51,993 nucleotides of DNA from Entamoeba invadens IP1 (taxonomy: Eukaryota > Evosea > Mastigamoebida > Endamoebidae): assembly GCF_000330505.1 (NCBI RefSeq), contig NW_004443763.1, positions 284,932 to 336,924 of the forward strand, in the 5' to 3' direction. Both the position numbers and the translations under genes were made by a program. Position 1 is the stretch's first letter. Each line of letters starts with the position of its first letter. Of this stretch, positions 21,949-32,654 are shown piece after piece. The notes under the pieces were generated by a model. It searched no databases. It was not told the origin of the DNA and saw only the letters and a program-made list of their open reading frames with translations.

Positions 21949-22440
21949 ATGCACAGAATGCCTCGTCAAAGACAGAACATACACAACACGAACACAAGTA
22001 CAACAACTGCACCAACCCCAACCAGTGTTTTAAGATTTGTTGCACCCCGAATGCAGACAACACAACCAACAAGAATAGCCACCCAAAGAGAAAGACAAAT
22101 GACCTTAAACTCTCTAAATACCACAGTGGCAACAAGAAGAGGAGCAACACATGTCGATATGGATATACGCCAGCAACAAATGACTTTTAATGAATCCAGA
22201 GGAAACTCAGAAACACATAACACACCACAACAACTCTCAAATACTCGGAGAAGAGATACAACTGATTACTTGCGTCATTTGAGATCCGAAGGTATGTTTG
22301 TTGAACAACCGCTCGTTGATAAAACAAGACAAAACTTTATTCAAAGAATATTATCCACACACAATTTACTTAATCATCAAACTCCAAACCCACTGACTTA
22401 CACCTTGTTATGCCAGAAGCCACTTACCTTGTTGAAATAA
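21949..22440 (+). CDS. Harbinger-like element, first frame (163 aa, unknown)
   Basis: ATG frame starting 80 bp inside the left terminal repeat. Residues 1-110 are rich in Thr, Gln, Asn and Arg and look disordered; 110-150 (DYLRHLRSEGMFVEQPL) may be helical. No domain is recognised. It overlaps the transposase frame by 31 bp in another phase. It could be a second element protein, as Harbinger elements often have, or an N-terminal part of the transposase separated by a frameshift. Confidence 0.5.
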   Translation: MHRMPRQRQNIHNTNTSTTTAPTPTSVLRFVAPRMQTTQPTRIATQRERQMTLNSLNTTVATRRGATHVDMDIRQQQMTFNESRGNSETHNTPQQLSNTRRRDTTDYLRHLRSEGMFVEQPLVDKTRQNFIQRILSTHNLLNHQTPNPLTYTLLCQKPLTLLK

Positions 22441-23614
22441 ATCTAAACAACATTAAGAGATTAACGGGGTTTCAGATAAAAGACTTTGTTAAGATACATG
22501 AAATTTTTAGTAGTTTGATGTGTAGATTCTCTTTTGAGAATAACAGACATAATGTACGTGTTGCAACATGGTCTGATAAAAAGTATTCATCAGAACTTTT
22601 GAGACATTCAAAATTAAACAATTTAAAAACAAACGAAAAATTGTTGATTTTGATGACTCTATTACACACCAACAAATCTTATTTTGATATTTATTTGTGT
22701 TTGGGAATGAATAATAAATTCAAAGATCGAGATTGGAGCATCAATTCAGAACAATCATTATTGTTAACCACCAGAGCTGAGTTAAGAGTGGAAAGGGCAA
22801 TAGAAGATGCATTGAATTTATTAACAGATAACTCCAGAGAACATTTAATGGTAAAGTTGGAAAATACAACAGAAATAGTAAAAACGTTTGCAGAGACCTG
22901 TGAAGCTTCTTTTAGTGAATGGATTTCCAATTTAAAAAAGTGTAGGTTTGCAGTAAATGGTAGAGATCAAAGGGTTAACAACTCTTCAAAAATCGTGGGT
23001 GGGAGGCTGTGTTGGAATGGTGTCTCTTTTAGTCAAAAGATTAACAAGAGCGCACTAAAAAGTGAAGCTTATTGCACTTCTCTGGGAATCGTTACAAATC
23101 TGACAATGTGTATACCAGCTTCATTCCACGATGCAACTATTTATAAAAATTTCAAAATGTGGTTGACTCAGCATAACGAATTTGTACTGGCTGACTCTGC
23201 GTATGGTTCAATTGAAAATGTAATTGGAATGTATAAATTCGACACAACTGATGATGAAATCACTCATGGTATAATAAAATTTACAACAGCATAGTATCTT
23301 CTCTCAGAATTATAGTGGAAAACATGTTTGGGAGATTAGTTAGTTTATTTAAAATAATGCGAGAACCTTATTCGTTGAGTATAAACAAATATAACAATTT
23401 GACTACAATTTGTCATTGTTTATGTAACTAATATGTTCTTGCGTATCCATTAAGAGATGTTCATTTTTATTTAATTAATGAACGTTATTCTCTCCCAGGA
23501 GTAATAAGGCTATTACCTCCACGAGTCATAGAAGAACAACAAAGAATTGCTGAATTAATTCAAAACAATGATTGGACATTTGATGAAATAATTGGCTTCA
23601 AGTTTAGTATTTAA
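22410..23614 (+). pseudogene. Harbinger-like DDE_4 transposase, broken
   Basis: The intact part (22410-23294, 294 codons) has an N-terminal segment like the HTH of this family (RLTGFQIKDF), then FHDATIYKNF and VLADSAYGS, the region of the second catalytic Asp. After a frame change near 23294 the family's last motif, with the catalytic Glu (RIIVENMFGRL), follows in another phase. That phase is then broken by a TAA at 23429-23431 and resumes to a final TAA at 23612-23614. The expected first catalytic Asp also looks replaced: the aligned motif reads FAVNGRD rather than a DG form. So at least one frameshift, one nonsense codon and perhaps a lost catalytic residue make it inactive. The total length with repairs would be the usual ~400 aa. 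Confidence 0.8.
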
Positions 23615-23907
23615 ACGGGCGATTAGGATAACTTAATCTGGTTTATTAATTGTTAATTTAAATTAAAATATAACTCTTATATAGTATAGTTGAATATAGT
23701 AAAGCAATAGAATACATGTTTTTTTTCAAAAGAAAAAACAATAATAGTATACACATTGATAAAAGTTATTATATAATATAGTTTCAAAAATAAGACACTA
23801 CATAAAAACAGAGAAACTTCAAAGGTTGTAAGTAATTTTAAATAATTAATTCTTATTCAAATTTTACTTTTGATTATGAAATTATTTCATTTTCGTATTG
23901 TGACCCA
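23613..23907 (-). repeat. Right 295-bp terminal inverted repeat of Harbinger-like element
   Basis: Reverse complement of 21575-21869. It overlaps the last two bases of the transposase stop codon. Confidence 0.92.
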
Positions 23908-24091
23908 ATAATAATATACATTTTTAAAAAGTTATAGTTTCATTATTTATATTATAATTTGTAATAAAATTTGTTATCAAGTATCATTAGAGATAAGAAT
24001 TAATTATTAATGGTTACATGTATTAATAATAATGGTATATAAACTGTAACATTATTGACTTCTCGATGAGAATTTCATAGTGTTATGAATC

Positions 24092-25121
24092 TTAGCCGTT
24101 CTAATACCAAAATTTTTCAAAAAATGTATACTTATTTATATCTTATTCATTTTGAGTGTAAATTAGTAAGAAATCACGCAAAAAACGCTTTAAACTTTTT
24201 ACAACTATGGGGAATACCAGGAAACAATATTAGTAAAATTATTAGTAAAAAATAATTGAATTTACTATAATTTAATAGTAAATTATAACCTAAAATCGTA
24301 TTTTTGTTGAAAAAATGTTCACTTTTTCTGTGAGGAAAACTTGACAACTTTTACTATTATTATTTTCAAGTTTATACTTTTTTCTTTTTATATTAAAAAG
24401 TTGTGTATAGTATAATAAATTATACATTATAAGTCTTTTCAAAAACAGGGTTTTAAAATAAGAAAAATGTATTAAATAAAAATCTGATAAAATTTCTTTC
24501 ATTGAAAACCAAGGGATACTTCATACTTTGAAAATTCCAAAAGTAATTATTTTATTTTTATATTGTAAATGTTTTGATGTTTTGTAACTAACTTGTAAAA
24601 AAGTTGACATTTTATTGAATTCCGATTTTTATAACAAACAATCGAATACTATAATATTTTTTGTTTTACGACACTGACGTTCAGTGTTTTCAATCAACAA
24701 CTCATTGTTAAAAATTGTATGTTTATGAGATGTATTTTCAAAAAAAAATTCTTAATTATCGTTTTAATTTTTTTCGTTTAACATTACACAAAAAACCAAA
24801 TGTATATAAAAAACATAACTACCTTTTTCATTATTGTAAAATGAAAACCCATACAAACATTACTTTACATTATTATAAAATATATTTTATAACCAATTTG
24901 TGTGATCAAACAGTGTTGGACTTTTAATTTATATAACATACAAATAATAAAAAGTGGAAACTTTTTATATATTATAAATGTTACATCAAACCAGAACTTA
25001 AAAATATGATATTGAAGCTTAATATAATTATATTTGGAATACCTTTTTGTTTGTAGATTTAAGTTTATATTGATCTGTATGCGTGTTATTACAATCATAT
25101 TTCTGGTATTGGAAGGGTTAA
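24092..25121 (-). mobile_element. piggyBac-like TTAA element, copy A (~1.03 kb, non-autonomous)
   Basis: The right end reads TACCAGAAAT...CCAATACC-type terminal repeat in reverse (TTCTGGTATTGGAAGGGTTAA). The left end is degenerate (TTAGCCGTTCTAATACC). The body matches, in opposite orientation, the element at 27158-28185; two small frames (e.g. 24290-24502, 70 codons) are the same in both copies. CCC-starting ends and a TTAA target are the piggyBac pattern, but no transposase is encoded, so it is a MITE-like derivative. Its right end sits at the inner border of the right repeat arm. Confidence 0.78.
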
Positions 25122-27161
25122 CAGATTTGGCCTATACAACATTTAAAACAAATCAGATCAACGTAAAATTATATATTTAATAACTAAAAGGAGCAAAAAT
25201 AATATGAAAAAGATGTAGCAAAAAACAATTAATAAAATGCTTTGATAATTGTTCAATTTTACAAACAAAGCGACAAAGACAAGACTGAATGGTTTAAAAA
25301 TATTGCCGATCACAGATAAAAGTATTTGAAGAACAAAAAGATGTAATTAAATAACAGTACTAAAGTTAACAAACACAACAAGTATTATTTTGATAGATGG
25401 AAGACAAGATTAAAGTACTCAATTCACAAGTTTTATCACTTAATTAACAAATTGGATTAGCAATTTTGGATTAAAGTACTCAAAACAAAAGTAAAATATT
25501 GTCGATGTTGCCAAAAACAAATAATATGATGTTCATTTTATCTTAGACAAAGCAAATAACAATGGAATAAAATAACAATATTTCGATAAATTCAGTTGAA
25601 TAAAAGATTATCATCAAAATGAATACAATAAATAAGATAGGAGAGCATGAAAGAATTAAAATAAATAGAAAATATTTATTTTTAAAAAACAAACAATAAA
25701 CCACTTTTTAATTAATTAATACAAAAATCAATCAACAACAAAAAATGTTATGTATTTGTCAATTTTATTTGAAATTAAACATTATGTAAAAATAACTTGT
25801 ATATTTTAAAAATAAAAATACATTCCTGATATTAACTTTATTGTGTCAAATATTTGCAACAAATTATGTAAATACAGACTGTATAAAAATAAAAAGTGTT
25901 GTTTTTTGTTTAATGTTCTATTTTTTAACAATTAAATTATTTATCCTGTGATTGTAAGAATTGGTTTGTGATAAAGGTGTAACTCAACGATTTGCTCAAT
26001 GAGAAGGTCGGAATAATTAGAACACGATAAATTTGATGTTTTTTGATAGACAATTTTATTTTTATTTCGTTGACTTTTCAAATAACAGTTTCTTTTGGAT
26101 TTAAAAAACATAAAATAATATCATTTTAATAAAAAATTAATAAATAACAAAAAGTATTTAAAAATAATAAAATGATTTGTGAATATATTAAAATCCACAA
26201 AAATATACCACCAAATTAAAATTGTAATATCATCAATAATAGAGAACATTTTTAAAACAACAAAAGGTTTTTTAAAAACACTTTTTATTTGAAACTAAAA
26301 ATACAACTATATTTTTAAATTTGAGTAAAAATACAATAAAAATTGCTATTTATAAAATAAAAATTGCCGAATAACAATCATAAAAAGAGACACAATTGTA
26401 TTGTTTTTAACTTTTTTAATCAAGGAACATACTGCATAATTCTCATAACGCATTGTTGGGTTCAAACTTAAAAAAACAATTTAAACAAGTCATAAGCATT
26501 GAATATAATATAAAACCACAAAACAATTCAAAACATGGCATATAAAGATCAAAATGCTTGTATTTTAACATGTTATTATCGTATGTCATGCCATTCTTCG
26601 ATAAATAATACGATAATTAAAAATAGAATATAAAATACATGATATATAAACAATAATTTGATTATCTAACACATCAATTAATGTTAAACGATGACACTCA
26701 AAGTGAATCACAAAGTTATTTATTGTAAAATCTGTATACATATATATACGACCAAATGGAATTATTAACAAACACAAGCTTTAATCCAAAATGCTTGTGA
26801 ATGATTTCCATATAAATAATTATGGAAACGATGGCAATTTATTAAATGAACAAATTGTACAACAAACATTGACTATAGTACTGACATACAAATAACAGAC
26901 ATGACAAAAACATATTTATTTATTTTTATGAATAATACAATTAGTGTGTTGATTGCACAATTACATTAAAGCAATGACAAAATAAATAGTTAATACACAA
27001 CACACATTCGAAGGCGCCACCAAGTAAAGAGTAATAGTATTTACATCAAAACACTCTCTTCATTATATCATTATGTCAAGTCATATAAGCGCCTTCCCAT
27101 TTGGTCATTCAAGCCATGTTTTAACATTATAAACAGGTTGTTTCTTCTTGATATACATTAA
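25083..27161 (-). repeat. Right arm of inverted repeat, inner block
   Basis: Reverse complement of the left arm from about 7273 to 9499, at roughly 95-97% identity by eye. It lacks the 209-bp MITE of the left arm. It carries a 61-bp extra segment: the 14-mer GATTAAAGTACTCA occurs at 25408-25421 and 25469-25482, but once in the left arm. No gene is called in it. It is interrupted at 27158 by the TTAA element. Confidence 0.9.
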
Positions 27162-28185
27162 CCCTTCCAATACCAGAAATATGCTTGTTATAACACACAT
27201 ACAAATGAAATTAAACTTAAATCAGTAAACTAAAAGTTATTCTAAATTATACAGTATTTATTTTTAATATTGTATTTTTCAGTTCATGTTTGATGTATCA
27301 TTTATAATATATAAAAAGTTTGCACGTTTTATTTTTGTATGTTATATAAATTAAAAGTCTAACACAGTTGTGTCATACATATTAGTTATAAAATATATTT
27401 TATAATAATGTAAAGTAATGTATATATAGGATCTTTCTTTAAAATGTGAAAAGGTAGTAATGTTATTCATATACATTTAATTTATTTTGTGTAATGAAAA
27501 CGATTTTTTTAAAACGATAGTTAAGAAGAAAAATTTCGTAAATATATATCGTATACATATGATTCTCAACAAAAGTTAATTAAGTGATAATGCTAACCAT
27601 CAGTGTGGTTGCACAACTAATATCATAATATTTATTTGTTTGTTACATATATTAAAATTCAATAAAATGTCAACTTTTTTACAAGTTAGTTACAAAACAT
27701 CAAAACATTTACAATATAAAAATAAAATAATTACTTTTGGAATTTTCAAAGTATGAAGTATCCCTTGGTTTTCAATGAAAGAAATTTTATCAGATTTTTA
27801 TTTAATACATTTTTCTTATTTTAAAACCCTGTTTTTGAAAAGACTTATAATGTATAATTTATTATACTATACACAACTTTTTAATATAAAAAGAAAAAAG
27901 TATAAACTTGAAAATAATAATAGTAAAAGTTGTCAAGTTTTCCTCACAGAAAAAGTGAACATTTTTTCAACAAAAATACGATTTTAGGTTATAATTTACT
28001 ATTAAATTATAGTAAATTCAATTATTTTTTACTAATAATTTTACTAATATTGTTTCCTGGTATTCCCCATAGTTGTAAAAAGTTTAAAGCGTTTTTTGCG
28101 TGATTTCTTACTAATTTACACTCAAAATGAATAAGATATAAATAAGTATACATTTTTTGGAAATTTTTGGTACTGGAAGGGTTAA
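27158..28185 (+). mobile_element. piggyBac-like TTAA element, copy B, with target duplication
   Basis: Bounded by TTAA at 27158-27161 and 28182-28185 with inverted ends TTAACCCTTCCAATACC and GGTACTGGAAGGGTTAA. The left repeat arm shows the site without insertion: there the reverse complement reads GATATACA-TCAA-AAATATT, while here the flanks are GATATACA-TTAA and TTAA-AAATATT. So about 1020 bp were inserted at a TTAA, one of whose bases later changed in the left arm. No transposase is present; a 43-codon and a 70-codon frame are shared with copy A but have no recognised domain. Confidence 0.88.
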
Positions 28186-28676
28186 AAATATTAACCAAGT
28201 AGAATATAAGCACCAAACGATATGCCGGCTTTTGACGAGTCGGCAAATCATGTAAATGCAAATTTACATTATTTGTAATTCAAATCCACAACAAACACAA
28301 CTTCCACCATTATGACTCTTTATACGCAACAGATTCTATATTCGTTCCCAGATCCATATACATGGTAATCATGACAAATATTCAAACTATTCATCGCTTA
28401 AAAATGAACAATCATCACAATATATATCAACATAAATGTTTTGATATAGAACACAAGCATATATTAGTATCAACGCTTATATTGCAATTGTGACTCTTTT
28501 ATTGCAAAAGAGTGCCTCTATGTTGTTAAAAACAGACCAAACATAAAATGACCAAACATCGAAATAAATCAATTATTAGAACTTAATTCGCACGATGTAC
28601 AACTTTAAACAACAGAATTCACAGAGGTCTGAATGCTCAAATGGTGAATAAGATCCAGAGCAATTCAAAAAGATTA
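28186..28676 (-). repeat. Right arm of inverted repeat, middle block
   Basis: Reverse complement of left-arm bases about 6786-7272, with scattered substitutions and small indels. It lies between the TTAA element and the pogo-type element. TA at 28675-28676 is one copy of the pogo target duplication. Confidence 0.9.
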
Positions 28677-28737
28677 TAGGGGTCATATAAATTGGTTGTT
28701 TTCCATCAATTAGTTGAAGATTTTGGTAGAACTTCGA
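28677..28737 (+). repeat. Left 61-bp terminal inverted repeat of pogo-type element
   Basis: Identical to the reverse complement of 32655-32715, from TAGGGGTCAT to AGAACTTCGA. The sequences diverge immediately after. Confidence 0.93.
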
Positions 28738-28966
28738 TTCGAACAAAGTGTAAAACATTTTTAATAAAAATTGTGTTATTTGTTAAATTATGAAACCCTG
28801 AAATTAAGTATATTTTGCTCACTTTTTGGAACAGAGAAATAACTAAAAAGACAAAAGGATAATTTATGATTCGAATTTTGGCCAATAAAACAAGAAAAAA
28901 ACCAACAATTCATTTTGAAGTTTATTGTAGTAAAATATAAAATGCGAAAAAAAACAGTTAATTGAA

Positions 28967-29347
28967 ATGACCCGTCATGTTTTGACGGGTTTAGTTTTTA
29001 TTTATATCCATTTTTTAGTTTTGAAAGGTAAAAAACGACTCTTAATTTTGGATTCTAACATGAATGTTCATGATGTATCTCTGATCCACTACATTAAAAA
29101 CAAAAATTGTAAAATATCGTTTTATCACATTAACATGGTGCTCAATTTTAAACTTGTGATTTTCAAAGTTAATTTTAAAATGATCAAACTGGGTTTGGCT
29201 AGAGACGAAAAACGACTTCTTGTTAAAATAAATAATAATAGACAAATCAAAATATTGGATATTGAAAACATAACAGTTAATCAGGCAATTATATTTGCAT
29301 GCTCAATTCTTTTACTCATTGCCATACTGAGCAGTTATAACCATTAA
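28967..29347 (+). CDS. Small unknown protein in pogo-type element (126 aa)
   Basis: ATG frame in the 5' part of the element, same strand as the transposase. The N-terminus has a hydrophobic stretch (GLVFIYIHFLVL). The C-terminus has a stronger one (QAIIFACSILLLIAIL), suggesting a tail-anchored membrane protein if it is translated. The middle is basic and Asn/Lys-rich. No family is recognised. A perfect 8-bp hairpin (ACCCGTCA / TGACGGGT, 28970-28990) covers codons 2-8. It could be a cargo gene or a chance frame. Confidence 0.4.
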   Translation: MTRHVLTGLVFIYIHFLVLKGKKRLLILDSNMNVHDVSLIHYIKNKNCKISFYHINMVLNFKLVIFKVNFKMIKLGLARDEKRLLVKINNNRQIKILDIENITVNQAIIFACSILLLIAILSSYNH

Positions 29348-29932
29348 AACACGAATGATTAAAAAGTTAAATTTGACAATTTTTATTTTTAAAAATAATA
29401 ATTTGATTATAGTTTGATAATAATTAATTTTTACTATTATTTGAATAAATAACTGGATAAAAACTATATTCTTGATAATTTCAGACAATCAACAATAGAT
29501 ATACATATTGCCCAAATGAGTTATGTAACTTTTATGTGGAATAATCATATTATTAATGTTATATGAATACAAATTGATAAATTAATTTCACACCAAAAAC
29601 GTCTAGAACGTTTTTTAATGGTATTGATCACTTTAAAATGGCAGATAAACACGTGATTGACATGATTTGGACATTGTATCGTGTAATGAGTCTAAACTAT
29701 TTATTTTTGTTGTTCATAACAAACAAAACAAAATTAATAAAGCATATATAAATATACCAGTTAATATAATTTATTTGTAGTTTTCGACCATGCGTATTGT
29801 TTAAAAACAAATAATAATAATAATATAATATAATCATATTTGAATAAAATAACCATTAAATAATTATAATTATATAATAAAAATATATTCTATGTTTAAG
29901 TTTAAACAATCTTACCAAATATAACACAGTTA

Positions 29933-31498
29933 ATGAGTGAGAAGAAGCCTTATAAGTATGTTGAAAAGAAAGAAGGAAAAGGCATTCCCGCGATTGCATG
30001 TGATCACACCCGTCTGCTTTCTCGCCTTACGTTGTATCCAGAGTATTTAGAACTCTTCAGAAAATGCGAGGCAGAAGTAAATTGTTGTAACAGTCATTTC
30101 GACCAAATTAAACTTGTCATTGAAAGTCTGGGAGATGTTTCTTGGCGTCGGGGCTGGAGAGCGGATATAAAGGAGTTCTTTGGATGTGTCAGAAGCGTGG
30201 AAAAACAGATTCGAAAGGTCGAAAACAAGAAAGGAGGAGGACTCGTTAAACGCCCAAGTCTTTTGAAAAAGGAACAAAAAGAAGAAGTCCAAAAGTTTAT
30301 AGAAACTTTTCAAAAGGCGAAACAGCCAGTGGAACCTCGAGATGTTAGAGATTTTGTCAACCTGAAGCTTATTAAAGAGGGTGAGAAATCGCTAACAACA
30401 AAGCAGATGTATGAAATTGTCAAGAAAATTCCAGAGCTTGGTGTCAAAAGGGGAGAGTTGATGGAGACACCCAGAGCAATTGTGTCAAAAGAACTCATCA
30501 TAGAATACCTCGATGAGCTGAAAAAAGCAGTGGATGGGAAGCCAGCGGCGTTGGTTTATAACTTATACGAGGTCGGGTTCAATCTTTTTGTTGATGCTCT
30601 TTCAAAGTCGGTATGTTTTTCTCATGCTTTCGGCGAGACAGTTTACACTCCAGTCGCTGGTCGTGGAGACAGGATAACCCTTTTGGGTTGTATTCGAGCA
30701 GATGGGCACGCACTTGACCCCCTCATAATCACCAGCCGAGTGACTCTGGACCAAGATGTACTTGCCATTTTGTCAACTCATGCCATAATAAAGACCCAGC
30801 CGAAGGGATTTATGAATTCCTCATTGTTTCAAGAATGGGTCGAGCGTGTTCTTGTTGTTGATGTCAAGGCGTCTCAGAAGGCTCTCCACACCAAAGCGCG
30901 AGCTGTCCTCATTATGGACGGTTTTAAAGCCCATAACTCTGCAATTGAAATACTGAAGAAGAACGGCATCGATGTGTTGTACCTAAAACCACACATGTCG
31001 CATCTATGCCAACCACTGGATTTGTGTGTTTTTTCTGCCGTCAAGTCTCATTTGTCTAAAAATGAACTCCTCAAAATAGAATTTGAAAACTACATGAAAG
31101 AAAGTGGAAAACCAACAAACGAGTTGTTCGATGATCTTTTGAAAGTGAAGATTGAGTTTGCAGAATCGACAGTGGAAAAAAGAATCCTCTCAATCTACGA
31201 TTCGTGGAAGGCAAAAGACCGTCTTGAAACAATAGTCAGTGCCTTCAAGCAATCAGGAATAGCTTTACAGTCTGCTATCTGTGACCGCAAAGTGAAGACA
31301 CGTCCGAGTCATCGAGAACATATAAAGTCTGCAAAGTCGACGGNNNNNNNNNNNNNNNNNNNNNNNNNNNNNNNNNNNNNNNNNNNNNNNNNNNNNNNNN
31401 NNNNNNNNNNNNNNNNNNNNNNNNNNNNNNNNNNNNNNNNNNNCGAGGTTGGAAAAGCGAAAGAAATAATTAAAGAACTTGTTTCTTTTTATCAATAA
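29933..31498 (+). CDS. pogo-like DDE_1 transposase, interrupted by assembly gap
   Basis: 470 codons are readable before the gap and 17 after it. Residues ~1-190 contain the DNA-binding region: a Lys-rich helix bundle and LTTKQMYEIVKK, like the CENP-B/pogo type. The DDE core follows. The segment expected to carry the first catalytic Asp reads YNLYEVGF, where the family has N-x-D-E-x-G-F, so Tyr212 stands where Asp is expected. The second Asp is Asp329 in VLIMDGFKAHN. The third is Asp363 in MSHLCQPLDLCVF, 33 residues later, a normal pogo spacing. The frame stays open up to the 100-N gap; continuity across it is unproven, because 100 N is a conventional placeholder. It may be an active relative with a shifted acid residue or, more likely, an inactive copy. 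Confidence 0.82.
   Translation: MSEKKPYKYVEKKEGKGIPAIACDHTRLLSRLTLYPEYLELFRKCEAEVNCCNSHFDQIKLVIESLGDVSWRRGWRADIKEFFGCVRSVEKQIRKVENKKGGGLVKRPSLLKKEQKEEVQKFIETFQKAKQPVEPRDVRDFVNLKLIKEGEKSLTTKQMYEIVKKIPELGVKRGELMETPRAIVSKELIIEYLDELKKAVDGKPAALVYNLYEVGFNLFVDALSKSVCFSHAFGETVYTPVAGRGDRITLLGCIRADGHALDPLIITSRVTLDQDVLAILSTHAIIKTQPKGFMNSSLFQEWVERVLVVDVKASQKALHTKARAVLIMDGFKAHNSAIEILKKNGIDVLYLKPHMSHLCQPLDLCVFSAVKSHLSKNELLKIEFENYMKESGKPTNELFDDLLKVKIEFAESTVEKRILSIYDSWKAKDRLETIVSAFKQSGIALQSAICDRKVKTRPSHREHIKSAKSTXXXXXXXXXXXXXXXXXXXXXXXXXXXXXXXXXXEVGKAKEIIKELVSFYQ
31344..31443. other. Assembly gap (100 N)
   Basis: Exactly 100 undetermined bases inside the 3' part of the transposase. The round number suggests a gap of unknown size joining two contigs, so linkage of 1-31343 to 31444-51993 rests on scaffolding. 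Confidence 0.98.
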
Positions 31499-32284
31499 TT
31501 CGTGTTTCTAAACAAAGTAACTAATTTTTAATATAACAATTAATAATATATTAACATTTTATCATTTAATTTTCCCCAAAATATATATTTCAATCATCAT
31601 TGTAAAATTATTTTTGTTTACAAACATCAAAAACTCAATGTATAGTTTATATTCAATTGTTATTTAAGTTTAAAACGAAAACTTTCACAAATGAAAAAAT
31701 CCTAAAAAGATTTTTAAATCGTGTTTTTATTTAAAAATAAAAATGTATTGATTTTGCTCTTAAAATATTATTTTTAAATCAAGATTCGTATTTCTTTATT
31801 TTTTGAAACGTAGATTGTAAAACACCAGACACTTAAATTCAAAACATGTAAAATAATGCTTTTTGAAATATTGCAAAACACCAAATTGTAAATGTTTTTT
31901 AACTTGAAAAATACAAATCAGTGTTAATTTTGAATTGTAAAAATAAACGTTTATTTACACGTGTATAAAAATACAATATTATATTTTATATATTGTATAT
32001 TGTATTTTAGTCATTCGATTTTAAAATTTTATTGATTATTTTTTTTAATTATTGTGAAATATTTTTAAATCACATATTTTCATGTATTTTAAATGTTGAT
32101 ACGAAAAAATTATATTTTTACAATAAATCATGTAAAAAATATTGAAAATGAAACCATTTAATATTAATTAAAAAGTAAGAGTTGAACTGTGAATGAAACT
32201 AAATAAACAAAAAAACAATCAATGTCTGTAAATGATACGGACAATAACTCTGTCATGACGATACGGACAATAAGTTTGTCGAAA

Positions 32285-32399
32285 ATAGCAGACTGTAAAG
32301 TTATTTTTGATTGCTTGAAGGCACCGTATATTGTTTAAAGACGGTCTTTTGCCTTCCACGAATCGTAGATTGAGAGGATTCTTTTTTCCACTGTCGATT
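32285..32399 (-). pseudogene. Inverted fragment of the pogo-type transposase
   Basis: 115 bp that match, in reverse complement, 31164-31278 of the transposase gene with only a few changes. One change turns GAA into TAA in the codon after KDRL, so the copy could not be translated through. It is an internal inverted duplication within the element's right part. Next to it the motif GATACGGACAATA occurs twice (about 32236 and 32260). Confidence 0.88.
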
Positions 32400-32654
32400 A
32401 TTATAACAGTATCACTGATTAAGAAAGTCTATTTAATGATTGTTTTTCTTGATGTTTTATTGTTATTCTATTTTTATTGTATTTAAATATAGATTATTTA
32501 TATTTATCTATTATTATAAATAGTTCAAATTGTTTATATAATTAGAACGTTTTAATATTTTGTACCGTTTCTCAAAAGTGCAGATTAGGTTTTTCCTTTT
32601 TTAATGGAAAGCAATATATCGTAATTATTCAATAAAAATTACATTTTTATGTTC

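Larger units (their letters stand above)
21575..23907 (+). mobile_element. Harbinger-like (DDE_4) DNA transposon, 2333 bp
   Basis: Two 295-bp inverted repeats (21575-21869 and 23613-23907) that I read as identical bound a region carrying a small frame and a decayed transposase. The ends begin TGGGTCACAATACG. The bases next to both ends read ATA (21572-21574 and 23908-23910), which would be a 3-bp target duplication as in PIF/Harbinger elements, but in this AT-rich DNA that is weak evidence. A longer AATAATAATAT also occurs on both sides, 10 bp off on the left. It is inserted upstream of UPF2, between that gene and the TTAA element at 24092. Long perfect ends with a broken transposase suggest a recent copy moved in trans. 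Confidence 0.88.
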
